Assembly: GCA_015231325.1 (NCBI GenBank)
Contig: JADGBS010000014.1
Location: 1-37,405 of the forward strand
Length of the DNA: 37,405 bases
Source: Oligoflexia bacterium
GTDB taxonomy: Bacteria > Bdellovibrionota > Bacteriovoracia > Bacteriovoracales > Bacteriovoracaceae
Reading direction: 5' to 3'
Positions 16,082 to 26,201 of this stretch are shown here, piece by piece (within the stretch, counting starts at the first letter, position 1; each line of letters starts with the position of its first letter). Both the position numbers and the translations under genes were made by a program. The notes under the pieces were generated by a model, which saw only the letters and a list, made by a program, of their open reading frames with translations, was not told where the DNA came from and searched no databases.

Positions 16082-17154
16082 AGTAAATTCCTTATATTGG
16101 TTAGATAATTAGGTTGAATTAAACCCTTTTCACAGATGATTCCTTTAATTAAATCCGAGGAGGTGACATCAAAACTGGGATTTAGTGCCCGTGCATTTAA
16201 AGGAGCAATGTTTTTGTCGCAGAATTTTAATATTTCATCGGGATTACGTAACTCAATATCTATTTGTTCACCATTGATTAGGTCTAGATCAAAAGAACTA
16301 CTAGGGGCCACGACGTAGAAAGGCACTCCATAGTGCTTGGCAACTACCGCTAAGGAACTGGTACCAACTTTATTAGCTGTATCGCCATTGGCCACAATCC
16401 GGTCCGCGCCAACAAAAATGGCGTCAACTAATTTGTTTTTCATTAAATACGACGATGCACCATCGATAACGATCTCAAAATCGATGCCCTGCTTACTTAA
16501 TTCAAAAGCAGTAAGCCTGCTCCCTTGAAGATACGGCCTGGTTTCGTCGACCCATACTTTTTCCACCCTATTCAAAGAGTGCATATGATAAACCACCCCT
16601 AACGCGGTTCCCAATTTTCCGCATGCCAAGTGGCCAGTGTTGCAATGGGTCATTATGCGCAGACGACGTTCTTTTCCATATATAGAAGTAAGTTCATTCT
16701 CTGCCGCTTTTGCCATTGAAAGGTTGTTACTGTATGAAATTTCCATAGTTTCCATACCGAAATTAACCAGGCGATTGAATAATTGCAGTTTATTTTCTTT
16801 GGCCTGTTCATTCATTTGGAAATTTTTAATGAAACTGTTTATTATTTCTAATGCACGGTCCACCTCAAATGCTAAATTTACAGCGGTGGGACGAGCGCTT
16901 TTTAAATAGTTGGCCGCTCGGACGGCAGCAGGTGCGGAGAGTTCTTCTTTTTTCACCCATAGTGCCATTCCGAAAATCGCGGTAAAACCGATGCAAGGAG
17001 CTCCCCGAACCACCATTTCTTTTATGGCATAGTGGCATTCTTCCAAAGAAGTAATCCTTTCAAAATGTTCCTTGTTAGGTAATAACCTTTGATCCAAGAG
17101 GAATAGTTGATCATTCTCCCAGCGGATGGGGTCAACGGAGGTTTTTGTTTGCAT
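16072..17154 (-). CDS. mtnA: S-methyl-5-thioribose-1-phosphate isomerase
   Basis: Converts methylthioribose-1-phosphate to methylthioribulose-1-phosphate in methionine salvage; related to eIF2B alpha. At 360 residues it has the expected length. Conserved blocks are VVRGAPCIGFTAIFGMAL, MTHCNTGHLACGKLGTALG with the catalytic Cys in HCNTG, ETRPYLQGSRLTAFEL, and FVGADRIVANGDTANKVGT with the catalytic Asp in GADR. The ATG directly abuts the asmA stop (TAGATG) and AAAGGA lies nine bases upstream inside asmA. Other methionine-salvage genes are not in the window. The 3' end lies in a 14-bp tandem repeat. Confidence 0.96.
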   Translation of the reverse strand: MQTKTSVDPIRWENDQLFLLDQRLLPNKEHFERITSLEECHYAIKEMVVRGAPCIGFTAIFGMALWVKKEELSAPAAVRAANYLKSARPTAVNLAFEVDRALEIINSFIKNFQMNEQAKENKLQLFNRLVNFGMETMEISYSNNLSMAKAAENELTSIYGKERRLRIMTHCNTGHLACGKLGTALGVVYHMHSLNRVEKVWVDETRPYLQGSRLTAFELSKQGIDFEIVIDGASSYLMKNKLVDAIFVGADRIVANGDTANKVGTSSLAVVAKHYGVPFYVVAPSSSFDLDLINGEQIDIELRNPDEILKFCDKNIAPLNARALNPSFDVTSSDLIKGIICEKGLIQPNYLTNIRNLLKH

Positions 17155-20127
17155 CTAAATTAATCCTTTCAATAAGTTTATGATTTTATCTTTTTTTGGA
17201 CGCAGTTCTGGATTTTCTGTTTTGTTATTACTATGAATTAAATCGAAATATTTTTCCTTAATTTTGTTAAATTTTTCATTTTTATTAATTTTACTGGCAT
17301 GATTTTTTTGGGTCATTTTTAAAATTTGATCCAAAGTATACTTGTAATCTGGAGAGAGAGAGAAACCAGGTCCCACAAAACGGAACGGTAGAATATTGGT
17401 GTTGGCGAATTTTAGAATATTTTTTGTAAGATTTCCTTCGTGATCAATCAAATCAAGATTAACAGTACTGATAGTATTGAAAGTGGCGAGAACTCCGTAA
17501 AGGGGAGGGGGAAATAATTTGCCTGATCCCCGAAGTTCTATGTCATTATTGAAGGTAAAAAATTGAAAATTTTTAATGTTATATAAATTATTTTTTAAAT
17601 TTGCTTTCAGCACGATTTTATCAAATTCATTATTCAGAATAACCTCTTTCAGAAGGGGGATTTTTGTTTCATTTGGGTTCGATTTTTTTAACATTTCTTT
17701 ACTTGTCGATAGTTTATGCAGCAAATTGTCGAGGTGCATTCCAGAAATCTCTCCATTATTTGCTTGTAGATCCAACTCGATATGGTAACTAAATTTTTTA
17801 TTCGGATCAATCGATTGTTTTTCTACTAAAACTCCTTTGGCCATACCTGAAAGTGTGCCACTAATTTTATCCATGAGAGGTGGGAAAAATATCCTTATGG
17901 TCTCCAAATTTAAATTGCTTGCAAAAAAATCCCATCTAATTCTCTTTATAAGTTCCTGTTTTTGATTGACTATTTTTGAGTTATTGGTAAAGAAGAGTTC
18001 TTGTAAGAATTTAAATTCACCATTTCCCTTTGCTAAATTAAATTTAATATGATCTGAAGCAAATTGATTTTTATGTGTTGAAAATGTTGCAATTCCGTTC
18101 AATTTTTCATCGCCAAAATTAATATTGGTAAACTTTATGTCGATGGTAGCTGTTGGTAAAATTTCTGCTGCAGTCGCTGTTTGGGGAATTTCTTCTGTAG
18201 GTACTGTGCTGGACATCGATACAAGTAGATTATTAGTGTTTTGTTTTTTATTATCTGTTTTATTGCCTATCTTATTGCTTGTAGGATGTTCTGGTTGGAC
18301 CTCTTGATGTGGTAGAGGTGTTTGTGATGCTGGTGCATGGGGTACCTGGGATAAACTTGGCAAAGAGTTAAAATTTGGTGCAACATTTGGTGCAACATTT
18401 GGTGCAATATTTGGTGCAACATTTGACGTAATGTGTGGCACAACAGTATTCGTTTTACTAGTTTGGGAACTGCTAGGGTGAAAGTTGGTCAATGCGCTGG
18501 TGGTGGTGAAGGTACTGTAGAGTTTAGTAATTAAATTTTTATCCAATTTTAGATCATTGAGAGTAGCAGTGATATTTGCTTTGTCGATATAATGCATTTT
18601 AATGGGGAATTTTGGTAGATATAATGAATTGTTATCAAAAAATAAATTACTGATACTAGATGCGGTATCCAAATTATGAGTAACATCGATAGTCATTTCT
18701 CCATGTCCTGAAAGCATAGATGTGGCAATAAATAATTTTAGATTATTATCGCGTAATTCGCCATTAAATTTTCCAGTGACATTGACTAAATCGTTTGAAG
18801 TTATTTTTGAGATCAATTCAATATTATCCGTTATGCTGAAATTAATTTTAGGAATAAATTTTTGTTCATTTATCCTGCTAATGCTAGCATTTCCGGAGAC
18901 TAGCAATTTAGAATTATTGGTATTTAGTTCGCTATTGGTCCAGATCTGTTTGAGATGGGCCATATTATTTTGTATGTAATTTTTTAAGTATGGTGACAGA
19001 TAATTGGAAAGTTCTTTAAGTGAGATTATTAAATCGAAATTATCTAAAGTAATTATATCATTAGTAACGGTAATTTTTGACTTCATTGAACCAAGAGCAT
19101 TTAAGTCGGAATTGTTTTCAATTGAAAAAGTACTATTGGAGCTGTTTCTTCCTATCTTGAATTCACTTTTTATGTTGGGTAGTTGTCGTTGTAAACCAGA
19201 CAAAAGCAAATTATCTATTTTTAGTAAAATAGTGCTTTCTAAATTCTTATTAAGAATAATATCATTAACATTAATCTGTCCAATCAGGACGCTGCTAAAG
19301 GATATTTGCGATTGATCCCCATTCTTTAGTGATGAAGGAATAGTTACAGGGGAAATAAGTTCAAATGCGGTGGGTGTTTTTAAATTTAGATTTTTAATTA
19401 AAATTTTTGAAAGAATAATTTTTCTAAATGTTGTATTTTCATCTTTATAATTAATCTCAGAATCAATAATTTTAACGGTTAGATTACTTTTCGCAAGTGA
19501 GTGTACTAGTTTTTGGTAGTTACTCTTGCCGTTGTGATGGTCTGTATTGCTATTGTTATTACTACTACTGGTGTAATCGTTTATATAACTACTTACCTGA
19601 AGTGCCTCTTCCCCTTCGGAGTTCATTATATTTGTGTCTGTGGGATAGGTGGGCGCGGGCAGCGGCGGTGAAGAAGGTGGGAGATGCTGATTAGATGAAA
19701 GTGCTTCCTTCCAATTAATTATTTTATTTTCATGAATTACAAAGTTAATAACCGGTTGTTCTATTTGAACTTCGAATGATCCCGAATGAGTAAACAGACT
19801 AAAAAAAGGAATCTTTATTACGGTTTTTTTTAAGTAAAGTAGTGATTGTTCATATGCCTTTATGTCTACGTTGGCAATCTTCACTTTCAGTGCGGAAATG
19901 CCCAGCGAATAGTTAATATCTCCAATATCAATTTTTATGAGCGGAAAATTTTTATAAAGAAGGTCAGTGGCAAATTTTTTTATTTCTTTAGGAGAAATTT
20001 GTGTGGCGTAGTATATCGAAGTGCCGAGGAATAAGATAAATAATGCAATAGACGTAATAGTAACATTGATTAGTAGTCTGTGTTTTTTCCTACCGCTATT
20101 TATGTTCTTTTTTTCTTCTTCAATCAC
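17155..20127 (-). CDS. AsmA family protein
   Basis: A 990-residue protein with one N-terminal membrane anchor (ITSIALFILFLGTSIYYATQ) followed by a long beta-rich periplasmic region. The AsmA-like pattern includes the anchor-proximal SYSLGISALKVKIANVDI-type strands (here NYSLG) and the C-terminal block with FFPPLMDKISGTLSGMAKG and VILNNEFDKIVLKANLKNN. AsmA/TamB-like proteins are bridge-like lipid transporters between the inner and outer membranes. In the middle (about residues 530-640) lies a Pro/Asn/Thr/Gln-rich insert with a (NVAP)n run encoded by a 12-bp repeat. The start is GTG 20127, with GAGGG eight bases upstream. It is a member of the long minus-strand cluster. Confidence 0.8.
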   Translation of the reverse strand: MIEEEKKNINSGRKKHRLLINVTITSIALFILFLGTSIYYATQISPKEIKKFATDLLYKNFPLIKIDIGDINYSLGISALKVKIANVDIKAYEQSLLYLKKTVIKIPFFSLFTHSGSFEVQIEQPVINFVIHENKIINWKEALSSNQHLPPSSPPLPAPTYPTDTNIMNSEGEEALQVSSYINDYTSSSNNNSNTDHHNGKSNYQKLVHSLAKSNLTVKIIDSEINYKDENTTFRKIILSKILIKNLNLKTPTAFELISPVTIPSSLKNGDQSQISFSSVLIGQINVNDIILNKNLESTILLKIDNLLLSGLQRQLPNIKSEFKIGRNSSNSTFSIENNSDLNALGSMKSKITVTNDIITLDNFDLIISLKELSNYLSPYLKNYIQNNMAHLKQIWTNSELNTNNSKLLVSGNASISRINEQKFIPKINFSITDNIELISKITSNDLVNVTGKFNGELRDNNLKLFIATSMLSGHGEMTIDVTHNLDTASSISNLFFDNNSLYLPKFPIKMHYIDKANITATLNDLKLDKNLITKLYSTFTTTSALTNFHPSSSQTSKTNTVVPHITSNVAPNIAPNVAPNVAPNFNSLPSLSQVPHAPASQTPLPHQEVQPEHPTSNKIGNKTDNKKQNTNNLLVSMSSTVPTEEIPQTATAAEILPTATIDIKFTNINFGDEKLNGIATFSTHKNQFASDHIKFNLAKGNGEFKFLQELFFTNNSKIVNQKQELIKRIRWDFFASNLNLETIRIFFPPLMDKISGTLSGMAKGVLVEKQSIDPNKKFSYHIELDLQANNGEISGMHLDNLLHKLSTSKEMLKKSNPNETKIPLLKEVILNNEFDKIVLKANLKNNLYNIKNFQFFTFNNDIELRGSGKLFPPPLYGVLATFNTISTVNLDLIDHEGNLTKNILKFANTNILPFRFVGPGFSLSPDYKYTLDQILKMTQKNHASKINKNEKFNKIKEKYFDLIHSNNKTENPELRPKKDKIINLLKGLI
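18373..18420 (-). repeat. 12-bp tandem repeat coding (NVAP)n in AsmA
   Basis: Four adjacent copies of ATTTGGTGCAAC (one with a terminal T), plus a degenerate fifth, encode alternating Asn-Val-Ala-Pro / Asn-Ile-Ala-Pro in the minus-strand asmA-like gene. The 12-bp unit keeps the reading frame whatever the copy number. Confidence 0.9.
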
Positions 20128-20163
20128 TTCGTATCCCTCTGTATTTCCCTTCTTTAGTATCCT

Positions 20164-22596
20164 TTAATGTTTAATGACAGTTATCGCAGTAGATTTAGAC
20201 ATGAACTGTTTTTTTGTACCGTTACTAAATTCAATCCAAATTTTCTCATCTTCTCCATTACCCTCGATTTGAAGAACAACTCCGTTACCATACACCGAAT
20301 GTTTTACGAAAAGATTTTTTTTGAATTTACTTTGCTGACTATTTTCCAATAAGCTTTTCTCTGATAGGGAAGATGAAAATGCACTAGTGTTTTTGTTATT
20401 GAAAGTATTGTTTGTGGCGCTGCTTGAAAAACGGTTTATTCTACTACCTTGTCTTATGTTGGTGCTTGTGCTGGCGCCGGCGCTGTTAGCGTTAAAGTTG
20501 AAGTTAGGGCCGCCAGAACCTTTAAAACATAAGTTTTGGCAAAAATTCTTGGGAATTTCCTTTATAAATCTACTTGGATCATTTTTGCGGACAGTACCAA
20601 AAAGTAATCTGTCAGAAGAATATGAAATGTATAATTTGGTCATTGCTCTAGTCATAGCAACGTAAAATAATCTTCTTTCCTCTTCAAGAATTTTTGTGGC
20701 CGCAGAAAAGGCGGCATCACTATTTTTTGCGTTCATTAATTCAAGGGTTTTATATGGTGGAAAAATATTTTCTTCAGCGCTTATTAGAAATACGTACGGA
20801 AATTCCAATCCTTTAGAACTATGGATGGTCATTAAGGAGACCTTTTCGTTTTTAGTTGCCTCAGCAGCTGCAGTATTGATATTGGAGGCCTGATTTTCCT
20901 CCATAGAGGTCTGTACCAAAGTTATGCCTTCCAAAAAATTGGAAATGGTAGGCGCAATTCCCAACGAATTTTGCGAATTTTCAAAATAGGTGATAGCACT
21001 AGTCAGTTCCTGTAGATTGTCGATACGCGCTTGTGATTCATGAGTTTTTTCTGCCTTTAAATATTCAATCATGCCAGATTCGGTAAGCAATTTTTTATAG
21101 CAGTGTGACGGTGACTGGCCACCAAGATCCATTTCTTGGACACTTTTGATGAGTTGGATAAAATTAGATAAAGAGTTCTTCGCCTTACTGGAGAGACTAA
21201 TTTTACTGGAGTGACTAAGTACTTCTTGCTGAATTGCTTCCCACAAAGAAATGTTGTTAGCATTAGCAATTTCTTCCAGCTTGCGCAAAGTGACTGCACC
21301 AACTCCGCGTGGCGGAGATCCTAGCGCGCGAACTAAAGACACAGAATCTTTGGGATTGACTGCCAATTTTAGATACGAAAGGATATCTTTGATCTCTTTT
21401 CTTTCATAAAACTTAATGCCGCCGATTACCTGGTATGGGATATGAGCACGAATAAAACTTTCTTCAATGATTCTGGACTGAGAGTTATTGCGGTAAAAGA
21501 TGGCAATTTCTTGGAGCGGAACCCCCCTGGAGATAATACTTTTTACTTCTTTGGCGACAAATTCCCCCTCGGCATAATCAGAGTTACAGGCGACTAACTG
21601 AATTAATTCACCGCTGTTATTTTTTGTCCAAATTTTTTTGTCAGATCGTAAAGTGTTGCAGGAAACAACTTTGGCGGCGGCATTAATAATGGTCTGAGTT
21701 GATCTATAGTTTTGTTCTAGTTTAAAAATTTTAGCATCAGGGTAGACTTTTGAAAAATCTAGAATATTGTCTATGCAAGCACCCCGCCAAGAGTATATAG
21801 ATTGATCTTCATCTCCTACAACACAGATGTTTCTAGATATCGAGGCAAGATTGACTACTAAATCGAATTGTGCTCGGTTAGTATCTTGGTATTCATCTAT
21901 TAAAACATAGCGATACTTATGTTGATACCTGGTTAGAGCTTCTGGAAAAAGTTCAAATAATTTTAAAACACCGGTCAGTAGTCCACCAAAGTCTACCGCG
22001 TTGGAAACCGCCAATTCGTTTTCATAGTCCGTGAAGAGATAGTGTAACGGACTAGTTAATAGGGTATTAGAAATATTTTGGGTATTTTTTCTGCCTACAT
22101 AGTAACCAGTATTTTTCAACTCATCGATATAACTCAGCACAGCACTAGGACTGTTTTCTTTGGCATTGATTCTTCTTTTTTCAAAAACGGCGTTCATTAC
22201 CGATTTACTCTCGGACTCATCGTAAATGGTGAAATTACTCCCCATCCCAAGATAGTTGAATTCGCTTCGCAATACACGAGCGCAAAAGGAGTGGAATGTA
22301 CTGACAGTAATACTATTAGGAGATGAGTCCGTGTTGTTACTGGTAAGTTTCAGCACTCGTTCTTTTGCTTCTTTTGCTGCCTTATTTGAGAACGTAAGAA
22401 CTAGAATTTGCCACGGTCGTACTTTTGCGTATTCCAATAGATATAGGACCTTGGCGACCAACGTACGGGTCTTTCCTGATCCAGCTCCTGCTAAAATCAT
22501 AATAGGGCCATCCACTTGCGTTACGGCCTCTGTTTGAGTTTGATTTAGTTTGCTCCAAAAATCCCAGTTCTTTTTTTCGTTTTCTATGAAATTCAT
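20164..22596 (-). CDS. uvrD: UvrD/PcrA-type DNA helicase
   Basis: Superfamily 1A 3'-5' helicase for excision repair and removal of blocked complexes. All motifs are visible: Q-motif LNQTQTEAV, I AGAGSGKTRTL, II LIDEYQDTN, III VGDEDQSIYSWRGA, IV LEQNYRST, V TIHSSKGLEFPYVF, VI RRLFYVAMTRAM. After motif VI comes an Asn/Ser-rich linker (SATNNTFNNKNTSAFSSS) and a tudor-like C-terminal domain (VKHSVYGNGVVLQIEGNGED), as in PcrA, which contacts RNA polymerase. The 810 residues exceed the typical 720-750 because of the linker. The start overlaps the glmS stop by ATGA, implying coupled translation. Confidence 0.96.
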   Translation of the reverse strand: MNFIENEKKNWDFWSKLNQTQTEAVTQVDGPIMILAGAGSGKTRTLVAKVLYLLEYAKVRPWQILVLTFSNKAAKEAKERVLKLTSNNTDSSPNSITVSTFHSFCARVLRSEFNYLGMGSNFTIYDESESKSVMNAVFEKRRINAKENSPSAVLSYIDELKNTGYYVGRKNTQNISNTLLTSPLHYLFTDYENELAVSNAVDFGGLLTGVLKLFELFPEALTRYQHKYRYVLIDEYQDTNRAQFDLVVNLASISRNICVVGDEDQSIYSWRGACIDNILDFSKVYPDAKIFKLEQNYRSTQTIINAAAKVVSCNTLRSDKKIWTKNNSGELIQLVACNSDYAEGEFVAKEVKSIISRGVPLQEIAIFYRNNSQSRIIEESFIRAHIPYQVIGGIKFYERKEIKDILSYLKLAVNPKDSVSLVRALGSPPRGVGAVTLRKLEEIANANNISLWEAIQQEVLSHSSKISLSSKAKNSLSNFIQLIKSVQEMDLGGQSPSHCYKKLLTESGMIEYLKAEKTHESQARIDNLQELTSAITYFENSQNSLGIAPTISNFLEGITLVQTSMEENQASNINTAAAEATKNEKVSLMTIHSSKGLEFPYVFLISAEENIFPPYKTLELMNAKNSDAAFSAATKILEEERRLFYVAMTRAMTKLYISYSSDRLLFGTVRKNDPSRFIKEIPKNFCQNLCFKGSGGPNFNFNANSAGASTSTNIRQGSRINRFSSSATNNTFNNKNTSAFSSSLSEKSLLENSQQSKFKKNLFVKHSVYGNGVVLQIEGNGEDEKIWIEFSNGTKKQFMSKSTAITVIKH

Positions 22597-24605
22597 TCTA
22601 CTGTCACCGACTTTGCTAAGTTCCTAGGTTGATCGATATCTGTCCCCCTCAATTTTGCCACAAAATAAGCAAAAAGTTGAGTTGCCACGTTAATATACAA
22701 TGGATGTAGGTTACTGCTGTCGGTAAAATCAAGGGCGATGCTATAATCGCTGCGAATTTCTGAAGCAATTGGTGATGTAGTTAGTTTATCGTGAGGAGCA
22801 AGTGCTAATATTGTTCCTTTTCTTGCGCGGATTTCTTCCACGTTGGACATAGTTTTTTCGTATAGCTCTGGTCCAATAATGGCAACATTGACCATTTCTT
22901 CATCTATAAGAGCGATAGGACCGTGTTTTAGTTCTCCAGCAGCGTATCCTTCCGCATGAACATAAGCGATCTCTTTTAACTTAAGAGCACTTTCTAACGC
23001 AATCGGATAGTATGCCCCTCTGCCTGTAAATAAAAACCCTTTTTTGCTATATAGAGCGCAGGCAATTTTTTCAATTTCGTTAGCACGTTGTAGTAAAGTC
23101 TCAATTTTTTGTGCTAGTCTACCGATTTCTTCTCGTAGTTTTGCGGAGGTATTTTCTTTTTTGAGATATTCAGGTCCGTCGCTTTTTAGCGAAAGTAGGT
23201 ATCCGGTTAGTACTTGTAATGTAAATGCTTTAGTGCTGGCCACTCCTATTTCAGCATCGGCCTTGATCAAAAGATTGTAGTGGCAGTTACGGTAAAGAGT
23301 TGAGCCTTCCACGTTAACAATAGAGATAGTAGTCATTCCTTCTTCTTTACACAATTCTTGCGCGGCCAGAGTGTCAGCGGTTTCTCCTGATTGGCTGATA
23401 AAGATACTGATATCATTTTTATGTATTATGGGCGATTGATAACGAAATTCACTGGCCAGTTCAACGTTGACAGGTATACGTAGGCCTTTTTCGATGTAAT
23501 TACGAATCAATAACCCCGCATGCCAGGCGGTACCACAAGCAATAATGTGAATTCTGCCGATTCCGCTGCCTCCGCTGGTCATGTCGTGGATAAGCTTTTT
23601 CACCTGGTCTATTTTTGATTTTCCTTCCCCGTGTGTGTAGTAGGTGAGCCAATTTCTGATTAATTGTGGTTGCTCGAAGATTTCTTTTTGCATGTAGTGT
23701 TCATATGGACCTTTGCCCACTTCGTTATACTTCATCTGTTGTTTTTGAATCAATACCCTTTCGGAAATACTTCCGTCTAACTCATAGGTACAAAGTCTAT
23801 TTTTGCTGATATCTCCTATCGTACCGATCTGTTCAATATTTCCATTTTTATTGCTTTTCAAGACACAAACCACTTCATCTTCTGGAAAATATAATCTTTC
23901 AGCATATCCAATCAGTGCGTAGGGATCAGATGATATGTAGATTTCGTCGCAACTAGGATTGTCACCACAGACTAAAGGGGCACCTCTTTTTACGGAAACG
24001 ATTTCTTCCCCCTGATGATCGATTACGACGAATGCTGAATTCCCTTCGATGCATTTGAATGATTCACTGACGGCCGTAACCAAGGGCAATCCCTGACTGA
24101 GATAACCGCAGACCATTACGTAAAATACTTCCGAATCAGTTTCCGATATAAACTTAATAGAATTATTTTTTCTTGAAAGCTGTTGACGTAGAAAAGACGC
24201 ATTTTCTATAATGCCATTATGGACGATGGCAACTCTATTATCACCGTGAGGGTGGGCATTTTCATTAATCACACTTCCATGGGTTGCCCAACGAGTGTGC
24301 CCAATTCCGATATTGGCGAATAAATTTTTTTCCAAAACGTGTTCTTTTAACTTTTGAACTTTGCCTATTTTCTTATAAATGGTTAAGCCGCCCTGACTAG
24401 TTGATCCAGTTGATTCAGTTGATCCAGATAATTCTTCGGATAATTCGGATTCCCCGGATGATTCAGTTGATGCTGAATCATTCATAGGTGATTCTTTAAT
24501 ACAAATTCCTGCAGAGTCATATCCTCGATATTCCAGTCGAGATAGTCCTTCTAAGATAATTTCTACTGCATTTTTGGAACCAAGGTAACCAACTATTCCA
24601 CACAT
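22593..24605 (-). CDS. glmS: glutamine-fructose-6-phosphate aminotransferase
   Basis: Makes glucosamine-6-phosphate from fructose-6-phosphate and glutamine, the first step to UDP-GlcNAc. The N-terminal nucleophile is Cys2 (MCGIVGYLG); further glutaminase motifs are YRGYDSAGIC, GIGHTRWATHG and HNGIIENA. Two SIS domains follow (ISQSGETADTL, ACGTAWHAG, ALKLKEIAYVHAEGY, GELKHGPIALID), and the C-terminus LAKSVTVE is typical. At 670 residues it is about 60 longer than usual; roughly 36 of these are a Ser/Glu/Thr-rich insert at residues 38-73 in a surface loop. AAGGA precedes the ATG. It sits downstream of glmU, so two steps of UDP-GlcNAc synthesis are cotranscribed. Confidence 0.97.
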   Translation of the reverse strand: MCGIVGYLGSKNAVEIILEGLSRLEYRGYDSAGICIKESPMNDSASTESSGESELSEELSGSTESTGSTSQGGLTIYKKIGKVQKLKEHVLEKNLFANIGIGHTRWATHGSVINENAHPHGDNRVAIVHNGIIENASFLRQQLSRKNNSIKFISETDSEVFYVMVCGYLSQGLPLVTAVSESFKCIEGNSAFVVIDHQGEEIVSVKRGAPLVCGDNPSCDEIYISSDPYALIGYAERLYFPEDEVVCVLKSNKNGNIEQIGTIGDISKNRLCTYELDGSISERVLIQKQQMKYNEVGKGPYEHYMQKEIFEQPQLIRNWLTYYTHGEGKSKIDQVKKLIHDMTSGGSGIGRIHIIACGTAWHAGLLIRNYIEKGLRIPVNVELASEFRYQSPIIHKNDISIFISQSGETADTLAAQELCKEEGMTTISIVNVEGSTLYRNCHYNLLIKADAEIGVASTKAFTLQVLTGYLLSLKSDGPEYLKKENTSAKLREEIGRLAQKIETLLQRANEIEKIACALYSKKGFLFTGRGAYYPIALESALKLKEIAYVHAEGYAAGELKHGPIALIDEEMVNVAIIGPELYEKTMSNVEEIRARKGTILALAPHDKLTTSPIASEIRSDYSIALDFTDSSNLHPLYINVATQLFAYFVAKLRGTDIDQPRNLAKSVTVE

Positions 24606-24638
24606 TTTGTAGTCCTTCTGTGAATATTTTAAAACAAG

Positions 24639-26201
24639 TTACTTCTTATCATTTTTTTGAAAATATTTTTGTGCACGGTTCTCTTTATTTACTTGTCTAG
24701 AACGCGCAATGGCCATAGAACCGTTGGGAACCCGATCGGTAATAGTTGAGCCTGCAGCAATAAATGCGTTATCCCCGATTTCTACAGGGGCAACAGTCTG
24801 ACAATCTGAACCAATAAAAGTGTTTTTTCCGATTATGGTTTTGTGTTTTTTTATTCCGTCATAATTGCAAGTGATAAATCCGCATCCAATATTAGATTCT
24901 TCCCCAATTTCAGCATCGCCAACATAGCTGAGGTGAGAAATTTTAACACCTTTATCTATTTTGCTCTTTTTTACTTCTACAAAATTTCCTATTTTACATC
25001 CTTTTCCAATCTCACTCTCAGGCCGAATTCTAGCAAATGGGCCAATAGTTGTATGTGAGGAAATTTTTGATTTTTCAATGTATGAACAGGCAAGTATTTT
25101 AACATCATTTTCGATGGTGGAATTTCTTATCAAAGAGCCGTGCTCTACGATAACGTTCTCTCCAATTATACAGTCACCTTCTATTATGACCCCTGGATAA
25201 AGAGTAGAATTTTTTCCTATGGTCACATTTAGATCAATTCTTACAGTGCTGCTATCCAAAAATCGAACGCCTTGGGCCGCGAGAGTGGAAATTTTTTCTT
25301 GTAGTAAAATCTTTTCCACTTGTTCTAATTGTGACAAAGAGTTCACCCCCAGAAACTTGCTGTTGTCATTGAAGCATAGCGCCTGAAAATTAGCGGTTGG
25401 AAATTCTTTAAAAATATCAGTTAGATAATATTCTCCAGCAGCATTATTGTTGGTGATATGTTGTATTGCTTCTCGTAAAAATGATGTTTTGAAGATATAA
25501 AGACCAGCATTCACCTCGTTCATCTGTGAAGGATCATTTGGGATAGGGAAATCACTTGAGTTATTGAGTTTATTAATATCTTTATCTTCAACTATTTTAA
25601 TTATTTCACGGAAATTCTCTTGGAAGGTATTATGGACGTTATCATGGAGTTTTTGTTTATAACGCATTATCCGACCATAACCTTCTGGTTTGTCGGTCAC
25701 AAAGGTTGCAACAATTCCATCTAGGCGAGGGTCTGCAATAATGTTTTGATAAAGAATTGTTAGATCACTGGCCTTGATCAAAGGAGTATCCGCGCACATT
25801 ACAAGGGTATAATTGTCAGCATGAGTGTGTTCAGGTACTTTGTCAGCGGCATCTCTGAAATAGGATTTGACTGCATCTGCCGTCCCTAATGGGGTATCTT
25901 GGTTTGCAAAAATTATTTGCGGTTGCTGTTGAGTGCGCTGTTGAAGGTGCTGGATTATTAAATTCTTTTTGTGGCCTACCACAATTCCGATATTGCCAGT
26001 CTCACAATCTTTGATAAATAACTGAAGTTCATTGAGGACACAATCAATCATTTTTTGCCCTAAGATGGGCAAAAGTGGCTTAGGAGTATCAATATTTAGG
26101 CGTTTGCCTTCACCTGCCGCCAGAATTATTGCATTAATTATATTTGTATTAGTTTGTTTATTTGGTTGCCTATTATGTTTATTTGTCATTGTATTTCTCA
26201 T
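24639..26201 (-). CDS. glmU: bifunctional UDP-GlcNAc pyrophosphorylase / GlcN-1-P acetyltransferase
   Basis: GlmU acetylates glucosamine-1-phosphate and transfers UMP to give UDP-GlcNAc. The N-terminal nucleotidyltransferase domain shows AIILAAGEGKRL, NQDTPLGTADAV and MCADTPLIKASDL; the GEGKRL and following TPKPLLPI differ slightly from the common GKGTRM..LPKVL. The C-terminal left-handed beta-helix shows GPFARIRPESEIG, GNFVEVKKSKI, HLSYVGDAEIGE with the catalytic His, and GCGFITCNYDG. At 520 residues it exceeds the usual 450-460, owing to an Asn/Gln-rich N-terminal extension of about 23 residues and a longer central loop. MTNKHN four codons in is an alternative start. First gene of the minus-strand cluster. 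Confidence 0.95.
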   Translation of the reverse strand: MRNTMTNKHNRQPNKQTNTNIINAIILAAGEGKRLNIDTPKPLLPILGQKMIDCVLNELQLFIKDCETGNIGIVVGHKKNLIIQHLQQRTQQQPQIIFANQDTPLGTADAVKSYFRDAADKVPEHTHADNYTLVMCADTPLIKASDLTILYQNIIADPRLDGIVATFVTDKPEGYGRIMRYKQKLHDNVHNTFQENFREIIKIVEDKDINKLNNSSDFPIPNDPSQMNEVNAGLYIFKTSFLREAIQHITNNNAAGEYYLTDIFKEFPTANFQALCFNDNSKFLGVNSLSQLEQVEKILLQEKISTLAAQGVRFLDSSTVRIDLNVTIGKNSTLYPGVIIEGDCIIGENVIVEHGSLIRNSTIENDVKILACSYIEKSKISSHTTIGPFARIRPESEIGKGCKIGNFVEVKKSKIDKGVKISHLSYVGDAEIGEESNIGCGFITCNYDGIKKHKTIIGKNTFIGSDCQTVAPVEIGDNAFIAAGSTITDRVPNGSMAIARSRQVNKENRAQKYFQKNDKK

